Shown here: positions 42,278 through 50,275 of the stretch, piece after piece
How the letters are laid out: every line of letters begins with the position of its first letter
Position numbering within the stretch: the stretch's first letter is position 1
Origin: VXYK01 sp965221585
Lineage (GTDB): Bacteria; Actinomycetota; Acidimicrobiia; Acidimicrobiales; Aldehydirespiratoraceae
Assembly: GCA_965221585.1 (NCBI GenBank)
Contig: OZ244898.1
Span: forward strand, 2,108,001-2,172,000
DNA length: 64,000 nt
Reading direction: 5' to 3'
Notes under the pieces: model-generated
Told to the model about the DNA's origin: nothing
Databases searched by the model: none
The model's input: the letters and a program-made list of their open reading frames with translations, nothing else
Program-made: the position numbers and the translations under genes

Positions 42278-43426
42278 CTAGTCTGGTGCCTGGGACCCGG
42301 TGCCGTGCAGAAATCCCTGTTTGGAGACTCGTCTCTGACGGTGGGGACGACGAAACACCCGTGGGCGACGAACGGCTACCTGACGGTCTGACGACCACGA
42401 GGCCCTCGGTGCCTCGATCCAGGTGGCAAGGGACAGCAGCGGTCGGTCGTAATTGACGCGCCAGCCCGCGAAATCCCGCCACGCTTGCTCCTGATCAGCC
42501 ACCACCGGCATTCCGACCGCCTTGAAGAGCTTGTAAACCTGATCGAACTCAGCCTGGTCGATGGCTATCGGGTCGTCCCCAGACGGGTCGGGGTCGTACT
42601 CGAAGCCGAAATAGTCGCAGATCCGGCGCAACGACAGGGTGCCGGTGCGGATCATCAACTGGGCACGAGGATCGGTCGGGACATCAAGGGCGGAGCAGTA
42701 CAGCGACGCCGAGTCGAGCGCCAGTCCCGCGCTGGTTATCCACGACCGCTCAGGCACCGGCGAGCGGAAGAAGACCAGGATCGGGAAGCTGGTGTGGCTC
42801 TCCTCGATGTCGACGAACCAGTCCTCCCATTCGTACCAGGTGTGCAGCATCTCCTCGAGAGAGCCGATCTGATGACGACGCATGAGCATCGAAGCGGGGC
42901 TCGCCACCCCGTCGAACCCTGTCGAACGCAGATGGAATTTCGCCACCGCGGTCTCTCTTCTTGAGAATGCGCTGTAGATGGCCGGCAGGAAGCTGATCAA
43001 CAGAGCCACCAGACCGAGACCCACCAAGCCTTCCGCGATCGCGACGATCAGTGTCGGAAGGTCTTCTGTCGTGCGGAAGCCGAGCGTCGTCAGCGATGAG
43101 CCCGACAGCACGATCGCCTCGGTAAGGGGCCGGACTCCGAGTGCCCAGAACAATCCGGCGCAGCCGGTGATCACGCCCGCAGCCCATACGAACGGGAAGA
43201 GCATCAGGGTCACGGGCGCGAAGCGGGCCTTGACGTTCTCAGCCTTGCTCTGGTCTCGGAATCGACGTGATACGCCGTTGAACACTCGACGCATTGTCAG
43301 CATCGTGGCATTGGCAAGAAACGCCTGCTCACCTCTCGGTACCACGACAGTGCGTATCGCCGATCCCATGGTGCCGAGAGCCACCAGACCCCCCAGCGCA
43401 CCCACGAGAATCCGAACAGCAATCAC
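42278..43426 (-). CDS. Channel-like membrane protein with TLGF pore motif
   Basis: The 382-residue protein has hydrophobic segments near residues 3-25, 70-95 and 120-150. Between the second and third is EAIVLSGSSLTTLGFRTTEDL, which resembles the P-loop of two-helix K+ channels (T-x-G-Y/F-G), although the usual Gly-Asp after GF is replaced by Arg-Thr. The C-terminal 230 residues are cytosolic and unrecognised. It is the first gene of the three-gene cation module. TAGGCT lies 7 nt before the GTG start. Ion specificity is uncertain; a non-channel role is possible. Confidence 0.75.
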   Translation of the reverse strand: MIAVRILVGALGGLVALGTMGSAIRTVVVPRGEQAFLANATMLTMRRVFNGVSRRFRDQSKAENVKARFAPVTLMLFPFVWAAGVITGCAGLFWALGVRPLTEAIVLSGSSLTTLGFRTTEDLPTLIVAIAEGLVGLGLVALLISFLPAIYSAFSRRETAVAKFHLRSTGFDGVASPASMLMRRHQIGSLEEMLHTWYEWEDWFVDIEESHTSFPILVFFRSPVPERSWITSAGLALDSASLYCSALDVPTDPRAQLMIRTGTLSLRRICDYFGFEYDPDPSGDDPIAIDQAEFDQVYKLFKAVGMPVVADQEQAWRDFAGWRVNYDRPLLSLATWIEAPRASWSSDRQVAVRRPRVFRRPHRQRRVSKQGFLHGTGSQAPD

Positions 43427-43433
43427 CCGATCA

Positions 43434-43439
43434 AGCCTA
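43434..43439 (-). promoter_or_regulatory. Candidate -10 box of the cation module
   Basis: TAGGCT on the minus strand ends 7 nt before the GTG at 43426. Confidence 0.35.
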
Positions 43440-43572
43440 GAACCTGCAACTGCGCCACACCGGACCGCAGCTCAGTGGAGCGGGTGCCGGTATCTCAAAC
43501 CGTGCGTCGCGGGTTCGGGCCGCAAATTGAGGTTCTCGGAGTTCCCGGATGCTCCTTGGTGTCCCCTGACCC

Positions 43573-46005
43573 CTAGCGGGCTTCTTGGCGCCAGTGGTGA
43601 TAGGCGGCCCAGATGACCAGCATCGGGGGCAGCACAACCACAGCGGCGACGAGCGAGTAGATGACCGTGATGGCGGTGAGCAGGCCGAACTGGCCCATCG
43701 GCGCGATCGGGCTGAACATCAGAACCATGAACCCCAGCGCCGTCGTGAGCGCCGAGCCGATGAGCGCTCCGCCGGTGGTGCTCATCGTCGTGTTGATGGC
43801 CTCGCTGATCGATTTTCCGTGGTCCACCTCTTCGATGAAGCGGTGCGTGACGTGGATGGTGTAGTCCACGCCGATGCCTATGGACAGCGCCGTAATGAGC
43901 GCGGTGATCACGTTGTAGCTGTAGCCCAACAGGACCATCGTGCCCAGCACCCACACCAGCACCATCAAGATGGGCATCACCGACAATACGGCCAGCATGG
44001 GCCGGAACTCGGTGATCCAGAAGAACAGGATCAGCACCACCAGGGCGGCCACGATGGTCAACATGATGGACATGGCCTGGCTCTCAGTCAGGCTGTCGGT
44101 CACCTCCAAGGAGGTTATCTCATTGGCCACCGGGGTGATGTCGCTGTCGTCGCCGAACCACAACCCGTCCACATCGGCGAACAGTTCGCGGGTGCGGTCG
44201 GCGTCGCCGGTGAGGGCGTTGAACTGCAGAATGGTGTGGTCGGCATCACCCGCCGCGCCGAGAGCCACCACCGAGTTGAAGCGGTCCGGGTCGTGATCAT
44301 GCATCAACTCGAGCACGCGGTCGATGGTCTCTCTGTCGATCACGAGCGGACCTGATTCGTTGAGCGCCAACTCGTCTTGGATCTGAGCCTGCAGTTCCGG
44401 CGGCAGGTCTGCGAAGTATGTGCCCAGTGAGTTGGTGATGCCGCTGCTCACCGCCTCGGGCCGCTGGTAGGGGTCTTCAAGGGCCGAGGAGAAGTCCAAC
44501 AGGTTGCGCAGCGTGCGGTCGTCGGACAAGTCGGATTCCACCAGCACCGTGACCGGTTCGGTGTTGCCGCCGAGGTTCTCGGTCATGAACACTGCGTCTT
44601 CTTTGCTCTCGGTGCCGTCGGGGATGAAGTCGGCGGAGTTGAACTCGGTACCGAGCTGGGTGGTGAGCGCCATGAAGACCACGGTGACGATTCCGGTGGC
44701 CGCCAGAATGACCGAGGGCCGCCGTACCGTGGCACCCCCGATAGACTGCACCAGCCTGCCGGCGCCCGGAATGGCCTGGTCGATAGGCCGGATCTGCGGG
44801 GACTTCCCTTTGGCCTCGCCTCGGCGGTCCAACAGCGAACGCGCAGCCGGGACCGCGGTCAAGAACACGGCCAGTCCGCTGAAGACACCGACCGCAGCCA
44901 CGACGCCGAAGTCGGCCAGCCCGGAGATTTCTCCGAACAGGTTGGTGAGGAAACTGACGATGGTGGTCACACCGGCCAGGCCCAGCGGCAGCATCACCCC
45001 TGCCACCGACTGGGAGATTCCCTCGGTGGTGCCGCTGCCCGCGGCGCGCACCTCCCGGTATCGGGATGTGACCTGTATACCGTAGTCCACGCACAGCCCG
45101 ATCAGCATCACGGGCACCATCTGCGCGAGCACGCTCGGTGCGCCGATCAGGCCGAGTCCGTCGGGCCCGAGCAGACCCTGAAAACCGAGTGCCCACACGA
45201 TGGTGAGGATCAGCCCGGCCATTGACAACAGCACGTCGGAGACCTGCCGGTAGAACAGCACAAGCAGAACTGCGATCACCAGGAACGCCACCAGCATGAG
45301 GTTGCGGGTGGAAGTCTGGCTGGAGTCGCTGGACTCCTGGTCGCTCTTGCCTTGGGATGCGGCGCGGGCTGACTCCAACTCCTCCAGCGGGACCTGCTTC
45401 ACCGACTCGTCAACGGACAGCTGCGCCTCAGCCAGCCCATCGGGATCGCCATAGGCGTTCACCGTGACGATACCGATCCCGCCGATCACGTCTCCGTTGC
45501 TGTTGCGGGCCACGATCTCGTTCAGGAACACGGCCAACGCAGCATTGGACTCGTCGGCGATCGCGGCGTCTATCTCGCTTTGGGTCACAGCGGCAAGATC
45601 CACGCCGCGGGGGTCGCCGCCCGGACCGGCGAGCATCGCAGCCAAGACATGGCCCGGCGACGTGGGCGGCCGGCTCGAGAACAGGTAACCGGCCAGTTCC
45701 GGATGGGATGCGGCGACGTTCGTCGCCGTGGCGGCATCGACAGCGCCCGCAGGGCTCAGCACATCGCCCCGCAGTACCACCTGCACCACTTCGAGCTCCG
45801 CGGAGTCGGGAAAGCTCTGGGACAGGTTGCCGATGGCCTCCACCAGCTCGCTGCCCTCGGGCAGGAACGCGTCCTCCACATCCGCGGTGTCGGAGGTCTT
45901 GGTGAATCCGAAGACCGCTACCGCACTCACCACCAGTATCGCCGCCAGCGCCGTCCACGGCCGCCGGCCCACCCAACGCCCGTAAATCTGGAACAATCTG
46001 CTCAT
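43573..46005 (-). CDS. MMPL/RND-superfamily transporter
   Basis: The 810-residue protein has the 12-helix RND layout of the MMPL/HAE3 type: one N-terminal helix, a long extracytoplasmic loop (about 40-225), a five-helix block, a second loop (about 455-640) and a final five-helix block. The proton-relay motif GxxxDY occurs in both halves (IGLCVDYGIQV and IGIGVDYTIHV). Such proteins export lipids, hopanoids or drugs using the proton gradient. The divergent neighbour is a PPOX flavoprotein, with palindromes in the 225-bp gap. Cargo unknown. Confidence 0.92.
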   Translation of the reverse strand: MSRLFQIYGRWVGRRPWTALAAILVVSAVAVFGFTKTSDTADVEDAFLPEGSELVEAIGNLSQSFPDSAELEVVQVVLRGDVLSPAGAVDAATATNVAASHPELAGYLFSSRPPTSPGHVLAAMLAGPGGDPRGVDLAAVTQSEIDAAIADESNAALAVFLNEIVARNSNGDVIGGIGIVTVNAYGDPDGLAEAQLSVDESVKQVPLEELESARAASQGKSDQESSDSSQTSTRNLMLVAFLVIAVLLVLFYRQVSDVLLSMAGLILTIVWALGFQGLLGPDGLGLIGAPSVLAQMVPVMLIGLCVDYGIQVTSRYREVRAAGSGTTEGISQSVAGVMLPLGLAGVTTIVSFLTNLFGEISGLADFGVVAAVGVFSGLAVFLTAVPAARSLLDRRGEAKGKSPQIRPIDQAIPGAGRLVQSIGGATVRRPSVILAATGIVTVVFMALTTQLGTEFNSADFIPDGTESKEDAVFMTENLGGNTEPVTVLVESDLSDDRTLRNLLDFSSALEDPYQRPEAVSSGITNSLGTYFADLPPELQAQIQDELALNESGPLVIDRETIDRVLELMHDHDPDRFNSVVALGAAGDADHTILQFNALTGDADRTRELFADVDGLWFGDDSDITPVANEITSLEVTDSLTESQAMSIMLTIVAALVVLILFFWITEFRPMLAVLSVMPILMVLVWVLGTMVLLGYSYNVITALITALSIGIGVDYTIHVTHRFIEEVDHGKSISEAINTTMSTTGGALIGSALTTALGFMVLMFSPIAPMGQFGLLTAITVIYSLVAAVVVLPPMLVIWAAYHHWRQEAR

Positions 46006-46111
46006 CTTGCCTGCCCGTTCTCGCCCATGAAAGGCACTTGCGAATGTCTGTGAAGGCTACAGGTCTGCGAAGGTGATGGCGCAGCGGTGCCAATGTGGGG
46101 CGGCGGCCCAA

Positions 46112-46131
46112 GGTCTGGTCCGGACCGGACC
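46112..46131. promoter_or_regulatory. Near-perfect 20-bp palindrome in the MMPL/PPOX divergent region
   Basis: GGTCTGGTCC followed by GGACCGGACC has one mismatched pair out of ten. It is placed between divergent genes, as an operator would be. Confidence 0.4.
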
Positions 46132-46190
46132 CCACCGCGTGGCAACGGGAAAGGCAGTCGATGCCGTCAAGACTCGTGTAGTCCTCCGAA

Positions 46191-46213
46191 CCTGTATAGT
46201 GAGTGCCTACAGG
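46191..46213 (+). promoter_or_regulatory. Inverted repeat overlapping a -10 box upstream of the PPOX gene
   Basis: CCTGTA (46191-46196) and TACAGG (46208-46213) flank an 11-nt spacer. TATAGT (46195-46200), a good -10, lies across the left arm, 30 bp before the ATG at 46231. This suggests a repressor site over a promoter. Confidence 0.4.
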
Positions 46214-46230
46214 CGATAGGACTCAAGACG

Positions 46231-46860
46231 ATGGCTGCTGTCGAATCCCAACCTGGAGTGTCCGGCTATTCGCAGTTGCGGGATGTCTACGCAGAGCCGT
46301 TGCCGCGGGCCTCGCAGAAGGTCCTTGACCATTTGGACGTCCACTGCCGGAGGTTCATCGAGATGTCACCGTTCTGTGTAGTCAGCTCCACAGGCGCAGA
46401 CGGACGGGCCGACGCCTCGCCCAGGGGAGACCCTCCCGGATTCGTGAAGGTCCTTGACAGGCACACCCTGTTGTTGCCCGACCGCCCGGGCAACAACCAG
46501 GTCGACACCCTGCAGAACATCCTGAACCATCCCGTTGTGGGGTTGCTGTTCCTCGTCCCGGGCATGAACGAGACGCTGCGGGTATGCGGTTCGGCGGAGA
46601 TCGTCACCGACGAGCAGGCACTGGCGCCGCTCACGGTGGGGAAGCGGGCACCGAAGTCGGGACTGAGGATTTCCGTCAAGGATGCGTTCTTGCATTGCGG
46701 GCGGGCGCTGCTCCGTTCCCGCCTATGGGATCCCGAGACTCAGATCGACCGCACCGGCTATCCGACCTACGGTCAGGTGCTCGCTGAACAGATCGCTGGG
46801 GCCGATGCGGAGGCCATCGACCGCGACGAACAGGAAGCGAACCGCGAGAACCTCTACTGA
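46231..46860 (+). CDS. PPOX-class FMN flavoprotein (MSMEG_1061-like family)
   Basis: The 209-residue protein has a pyridoxamine-5'-phosphate-oxidase-like split barrel: FIEMSPFCVVSSTGADGRADASPRGDPPGFVKVLD, TLLLPDRPGNNQVDTLQNILNHPVVGLLFLVPGMNETLRVCGSAEI. This arrangement, including SPRGDPPGF and GMNETLRV, matches the actinobacterial PPOX proteins named after MSMEG_1061. The C-terminal region has KSGLRISVKDAFLHCGRALLRSRLWDP. It probably binds FMN; substrate unknown. An open frame continues upstream to 46087, but family similarity begins at the ATG at 46231. Confidence 0.88.
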   Translation: MAAVESQPGVSGYSQLRDVYAEPLPRASQKVLDHLDVHCRRFIEMSPFCVVSSTGADGRADASPRGDPPGFVKVLDRHTLLLPDRPGNNQVDTLQNILNHPVVGLLFLVPGMNETLRVCGSAEIVTDEQALAPLTVGKRAPKSGLRISVKDAFLHCGRALLRSRLWDPETQIDRTGYPTYGQVLAEQIAGADAEAIDRDEQEANRENLY

Positions 46861-46939
46861 AGAACCCCTCGACACTCGGCGGGAGGGTCAGTCGCAGTCG
46901 ATTGCGGTCGAGGCCCCTTCGTCGGACGAAGCGAGTGCG

Positions 46940-47890
46940 TCAGACGAGTCCGCATTGGCGGGCCCGGTCGAGGGTGACCTCGAACAGGCGGGTGGTGGCG
47001 GCATCGATCATCATGCCCTTGTAGTTGGCGGCCCCCAGCCCGCCGGCCTCGGCTTCTGCGACGGCGTCGATCACACTCTGGGCTTCGATGATCTCCTCGG
47101 GGGTCGGGGCGAATACCCGGTTGGCCACCTCGATCTGGCTGGGATGGATGCACCACTTGCCCACACCGCCCAGCATCGAGAAGGTGGCCGCGCTGCGCTC
47201 GTAGCCCTCCGGGCTGGCGAAGTTGGCGTACGGCCCGTCGATGGCGTCGATGCCCGCGGCCCGGCAGGCCACGACCATGCGGGCGCGGGCGTAGTGCCAG
47301 ACGTCGCCCGGGTAGCGGAGGGCTGCGTCGCCGTCGCCGTCGGCCACCCCGATGTGGCCCAGGCGCATTCCCTGGCTGGCCGACAGATCGCCCACCCCCA
47401 GGGTGAGGGCCTCGAGGCGGGGACTGCAGCAGGCGATCTCGTCCACCGCCTGAACCGCCTCGACCTCCTCGACGAGACACTCGATGCCGATTCGGCCCAC
47501 TTCGAGTCCGAGCTTGAGTTCGAGCTGGGTCAACATGTCGTCGACGAACCACACCTCGCGGGGGCCTTTGATCTTGGGAACCATGATCACGTCGATGTTG
47601 GCCCCGGCACCGGTCACGACCTCGGCTATGTCGTCGTGACACCACTGGGTGTGGACGCCGTTGATGCGGTAGGAGCGGATCTTGGTCCCCCAGTCGAGTT
47701 CGTTGAGCCCGGCGATGATGTTGCGGCGGGCATCAACCTTGGCTGACGGGGCCACCGCGTCCTCAAGGTCCAAGAACACCATGTCGGCGTCGCTTTGCGC
47801 GGCCTTGGCGATCATCTTCTCGGAGTGCCCCGGAGTGGACAGCTCCGAGCGTCGCACCCGCACTGGTTTGTGGCGTTCATAGCTGCTCAC
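46940..47890 (-). CDS. CitE-like HpcH/HpaI-family acyl-CoA lyase
   Basis: The 316-residue TIM-barrel protein shows the CitE/malyl-CoA lyase pattern: RSELSTPGHSEKMIAKA, DMVFLDLEDAVAPSAK, VPKIKGPREVWFVDDML, the metal-site Glu in IGIECLVEEVEAVQAV, and KWCIHPSQIEVANRVFAPT. It cleaves or forms beta-hydroxyacyl-CoAs such as malyl-, beta-methylmalyl- or citramalyl-CoA. It overlaps the MaoC gene by 4 bp, and with ACAD and a second MaoC makes one operon. The group resembles mycobacterial Rv2498c (citramalyl-CoA lyase)-Rv2499c-Rv2500c, so itaconate or branched C5 acid breakdown is the best guess. Confidence 0.9.
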   Translation of the reverse strand: MSSYERHKPVRVRRSELSTPGHSEKMIAKAAQSDADMVFLDLEDAVAPSAKVDARRNIIAGLNELDWGTKIRSYRINGVHTQWCHDDIAEVVTGAGANIDVIMVPKIKGPREVWFVDDMLTQLELKLGLEVGRIGIECLVEEVEAVQAVDEIACCSPRLEALTLGVGDLSASQGMRLGHIGVADGDGDAALRYPGDVWHYARARMVVACRAAGIDAIDGPYANFASPEGYERSAATFSMLGGVGKWCIHPSQIEVANRVFAPTPEEIIEAQSVIDAVAEAEAGGLGAANYKGMMIDAATTRLFEVTLDRARQCGLV

Positions 47891-48399
47891 TGGGCCTCCT
47901 CAACCTCGGTTCTGCGGACAGCAGCGGGTTCGCGGCGCTTGATCAACACCAGCCGCTCCAACTCGCACACGACCTCACCGTGCTGGTTGAGGCCCCAGTG
48001 CTTGAAGCGTACGATACCCGCGTCGTCGCGATCGGGGGCATCGACGGTCTCCAGTACTTCGGTGTATGCGGTGATGGTGTCTCCGTGGTGCACCGGCTTG
48101 GAGAACCGCACCGCGTCAAGTCCGAGTTCGCACAAGGCGTTCTCAGCGGTGTCCTGGCTGGCAAGCCCCACCGTCATAGAGCCGGTGATGAGTCCGAACA
48201 CGAGGCGGCCGTCGCCCAGTGGCGACTGGGCCAGGTACTCCTCGTTCCAATGCGTCTGCGCGGTGTTCATCACCTGCTTGGAGATGTAGTTGTTCTCCAC
48301 CTCGTCGATGGTTGCCGAGCGGGCGTGGCGCATCCGCCGGCCCACCTCGAAATCCTCGAAGTAGTTGCTTGAGCCGGTGAGGGATGAGAGCGAGGTCAT
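47887..48399 (-). CDS. MaoC-type hotdog hydratase (first copy)
   Basis: The 170-residue single-hotdog protein has FEDFEVGRRMRHARSATIDEVEN, the hydratase loop MNTAQTHWNEEYLAQSPLGD, RLVFGLITGSMTVGL, and FSKPVHHGDTITAYTEVLE. In R-specific hydratases the loop is D-x-N-P-x-H; here the Asp position is Asn and His is kept. Dicarboxylyl-CoA hydratases (mesaconyl-, itaconyl-CoA) diverge in this loop, so it may act on such substrates next to the CitE lyase. It overlaps that gene by 4 bp and lies 9 bp after the ACAD gene. Confidence 0.88.
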   Translation of the reverse strand: MTSLSSLTGSSNYFEDFEVGRRMRHARSATIDEVENNYISKQVMNTAQTHWNEEYLAQSPLGDGRLVFGLITGSMTVGLASQDTAENALCELGLDAVRFSKPVHHGDTITAYTEVLETVDAPDRDDAGIVRFKHWGLNQHGEVVCELERLVLIKRREPAAVRRTEVEEAQ

Positions 48400-48408
48400 G
48401 GCATTGTT

Positions 48409-49626
48409 CTAGCGCAGCGGCGAGTAGGGCAGGAGGTGGTCGGAGATTATCCGCTGCATGATCTCGCTGGTCCCTTCGAAGATCTTGGTGAGACGGGCGT
48501 CGCGCCAGTAGCGCTCCACGGGGAAGTCGGTGGTGTAGCCGGCACCGCCGTGAATCTGGAGCGCCTCCGAGGTCACCCGCTCGGACATCTCCGAAGCCAG
48601 ATACTTGGCCATCGCCGCGGTCATGTCGCAGGACTCGCCCGAATCGGCGTCGGCCGCGACCTGATACATCAGAGCCCGGCAAGCCTCTATTTCCGACGCC
48701 ATTCTGGCGATCTTGAAACGGGTAACCTGGAAGTCGCCGATGGGGCGGCCGAACTGCTCCCGCTGTTGGGCGTAGGCGATCGAGTCCTCCAAGGCGCCCC
48801 GGGCCAGGCCGATCGAACGGGCAGCGGTATGGATGCGAGGGGTGGTCATGCCCGCTGCCGTGCGCTTGAATCCGGCGGCTTCGGCTGTCTCCGACTTCTC
48901 GTGGCCCACCAGGCAGTCGTCGGGCACGAAGCAGTCGTCGAATGACAACTCGTAGGTGCGCCAGCCGTGATAGCCGATCTTGTTTATCGGGTTGCCCGAC
49001 ACCCCTTCGGGAAACGCGCCCGGCGCCTTGTGGACGGCGAATTGACGAATCCCGGAGTGCCTCTTGTCGGGATCGTAGGGCTTGTTGCGGGCCACCACCA
49101 GGATGCAGTCGGCCTGATCGGCGAACGTGCACCACATCTTCTGGCCGTTGAGCAGCCACCCGCCCTCGGTTCTGGAGGCCCGGGTCCGGATCGACGCAAT
49201 GTCGGAACCGGCGTCGGGTTCGGACATGGCGAAGCAGCCGAGCCATTCTCCGCGGGCGGCCATCGGCAAGAACCGCTCGCGCTGGCTGGGGTCGAGCGAG
49301 AAGGCGATTGATGCGCGGGCGATGATGCTGCCCACGCTCATCCAGGCTCGGGACAGCTCCTCGGCGATCAAGGCGTATTCGAACACTCCAAGGCCCAGGC
49401 CCCCGTAGCGCTCAGGGACCATCACCCCGAAGAATCCCAGCTCACCCATCTCGGCGCGCAGTTCGTCGGGGATCAGCGCGTGCTCGGGGTCGAGGCGGTT
49501 GGCGATGGGCAGCACTCGGTCCATGGCGAAGTCGCGCGCCATCTGCTGAATCGCTTCCCGCTCGTCGGTGCGATACGGCGTTGGGATCGGGGGCCGCGGG
49601 TCCACCAGAGCGCGGGCCATGCTCAA
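48409..49626 (-). CDS. Acyl-CoA dehydrogenase
   Basis: The 405-residue FAD enzyme makes 2-enoyl-CoAs from acyl-CoAs. It has the helical N-terminus (DEREAIQQMARDFAMDRVLPIA), VPERYGGLGLG, CFAMSEPDAGSDIASIRTRA (FAD site), WLLNGQKMWCTFADQAD, QQREQFGRPIGDFQ, and TKIFEGTSEIMQRIISDHLL, where the Glu before GTSE is the usual short-chain catalytic base. It overlaps the second MaoC gene by 4 bp and precedes the first by 9 bp. Context suggests short branched or C5 acyl-CoA. Confidence 0.93.
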   Translation of the reverse strand: MSMARALVDPRPPIPTPYRTDEREAIQQMARDFAMDRVLPIANRLDPEHALIPDELRAEMGELGFFGVMVPERYGGLGLGVFEYALIAEELSRAWMSVGSIIARASIAFSLDPSQRERFLPMAARGEWLGCFAMSEPDAGSDIASIRTRASRTEGGWLLNGQKMWCTFADQADCILVVARNKPYDPDKRHSGIRQFAVHKAPGAFPEGVSGNPINKIGYHGWRTYELSFDDCFVPDDCLVGHEKSETAEAAGFKRTAAGMTTPRIHTAARSIGLARGALEDSIAYAQQREQFGRPIGDFQVTRFKIARMASEIEACRALMYQVAADADSGESCDMTAAMAKYLASEMSERVTSEALQIHGGAGYTTDFPVERYWRDARLTKIFEGTSEIMQRIISDHLLPYSPLR

Positions 49627-50123
49627 TCGGCCTTCGGAGAGCGCCTTCTGACAACCAGGTTTGTGCGTTGGTAGTCAAGTACCAACTCGCCGTGCTGGTT
49701 GCAGGCCTCGGTGTGCCAGGTGACGATCCCCGTCTGAGGCCGGGTCTGCGACTCGCGGGCCTCGACCACTCTGGAGGAAGCCGTGAGCGTGTCGCCCGGA
49801 TGGACCGGACGGTGGAACCTCACGTTCTCCATTCCCAGAAACGGCCCGCCGATCTCACTGAGGTCTTCCACCGAGAGTCCGACCACCGTGCACAGCACCA
49901 GCATCGGATTGACCACCACATCGGGATGGCCGTGCGCCTTGGCGAACTCGGAGTTCAGGTGCATCGGATTCCAGTTGCACGTTGCGGTGGAGAACAGTGC
50001 ATTGTCGCCACTGGTGATCGTGCGGCCCCAATGGTGTGCGAACTCCCGCCCCTCGCGAAAGTCCTCGAACTGATGGCCGTGGACAACCGCAGGGAAGTTC
50101 TCAAAGTCGGGCTCGCCCATCAC
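49623..50123 (-). CDS. MaoC-type hotdog hydratase (second copy)
   Basis: The 166-residue protein has QFEDFREGREFAHHWGRTITSGDNALFSTAT, the loop CNWNPMHLNSEFAKAHGHPDVVVNPMLVLCTVVGLSVEDL-type core, and FHRPVHPGDTLTASSRVVE. The hydratase motif reads N-W-N-P-M-H, so the usual catalytic Asp is Asn, as in the first copy. It is the first gene of the MaoC-ACAD-MaoC-CitE operon. The start is GTG 50123 (6 nt after TAGCAT) or the adjoining ATG 50120. Two MaoC proteins could act as separate hydratases or as a heteromer. Confidence 0.88.
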   Translation of the reverse strand: MMGEPDFENFPAVVHGHQFEDFREGREFAHHWGRTITSGDNALFSTATCNWNPMHLNSEFAKAHGHPDVVVNPMLVLCTVVGLSVEDLSEIGGPFLGMENVRFHRPVHPGDTLTASSRVVEARESQTRPQTGIVTWHTEACNQHGELVLDYQRTNLVVRRRSPKAD

Positions 50124-50129
50124 CGCCCG

Positions 50130-50135
50130 ATGCTA
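50130..50135 (-). promoter_or_regulatory. Candidate -10 box of the MaoC-ACAD-MaoC-CitE operon
   Basis: TAGCAT on the minus strand ends 6 nt before the GTG at 50123. Confidence 0.4.
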
Positions 50136-50275
50136 ACGACCAAGCCCCCCAACAACAAGCAGCCGGCGTGAGCCTGCGGATGCGGCGGTTTCAGCGGTAG
50201 AACTGGATATGGGCAACCGCTCCGTGGTCACATTGGGCACCCGACCTCTTGACAGGCTGCGATTCGCGGTCAAAC

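Noticed and set aside
40879..42456. 525-codon plus-strand frame opposite the cation module
   Set aside because: Very rich in Gln, His, Arg and Gly, no recognisable fold, and antisense to a clear SLC41-type gene and PhoU/TrkA-C gene.
43440..43520. tRNA-like stretch: AGCTCAGTGGAGC, then CGGT-ATCTCAA-ACCG with a CTC anticodon-like loop, then GGGTTCGGG
   Set aside because: The D-loop would be only 4 nt, the T-arm lacks the conserved A and a proper stem, and no acceptor stem pairs. Chance resemblance.
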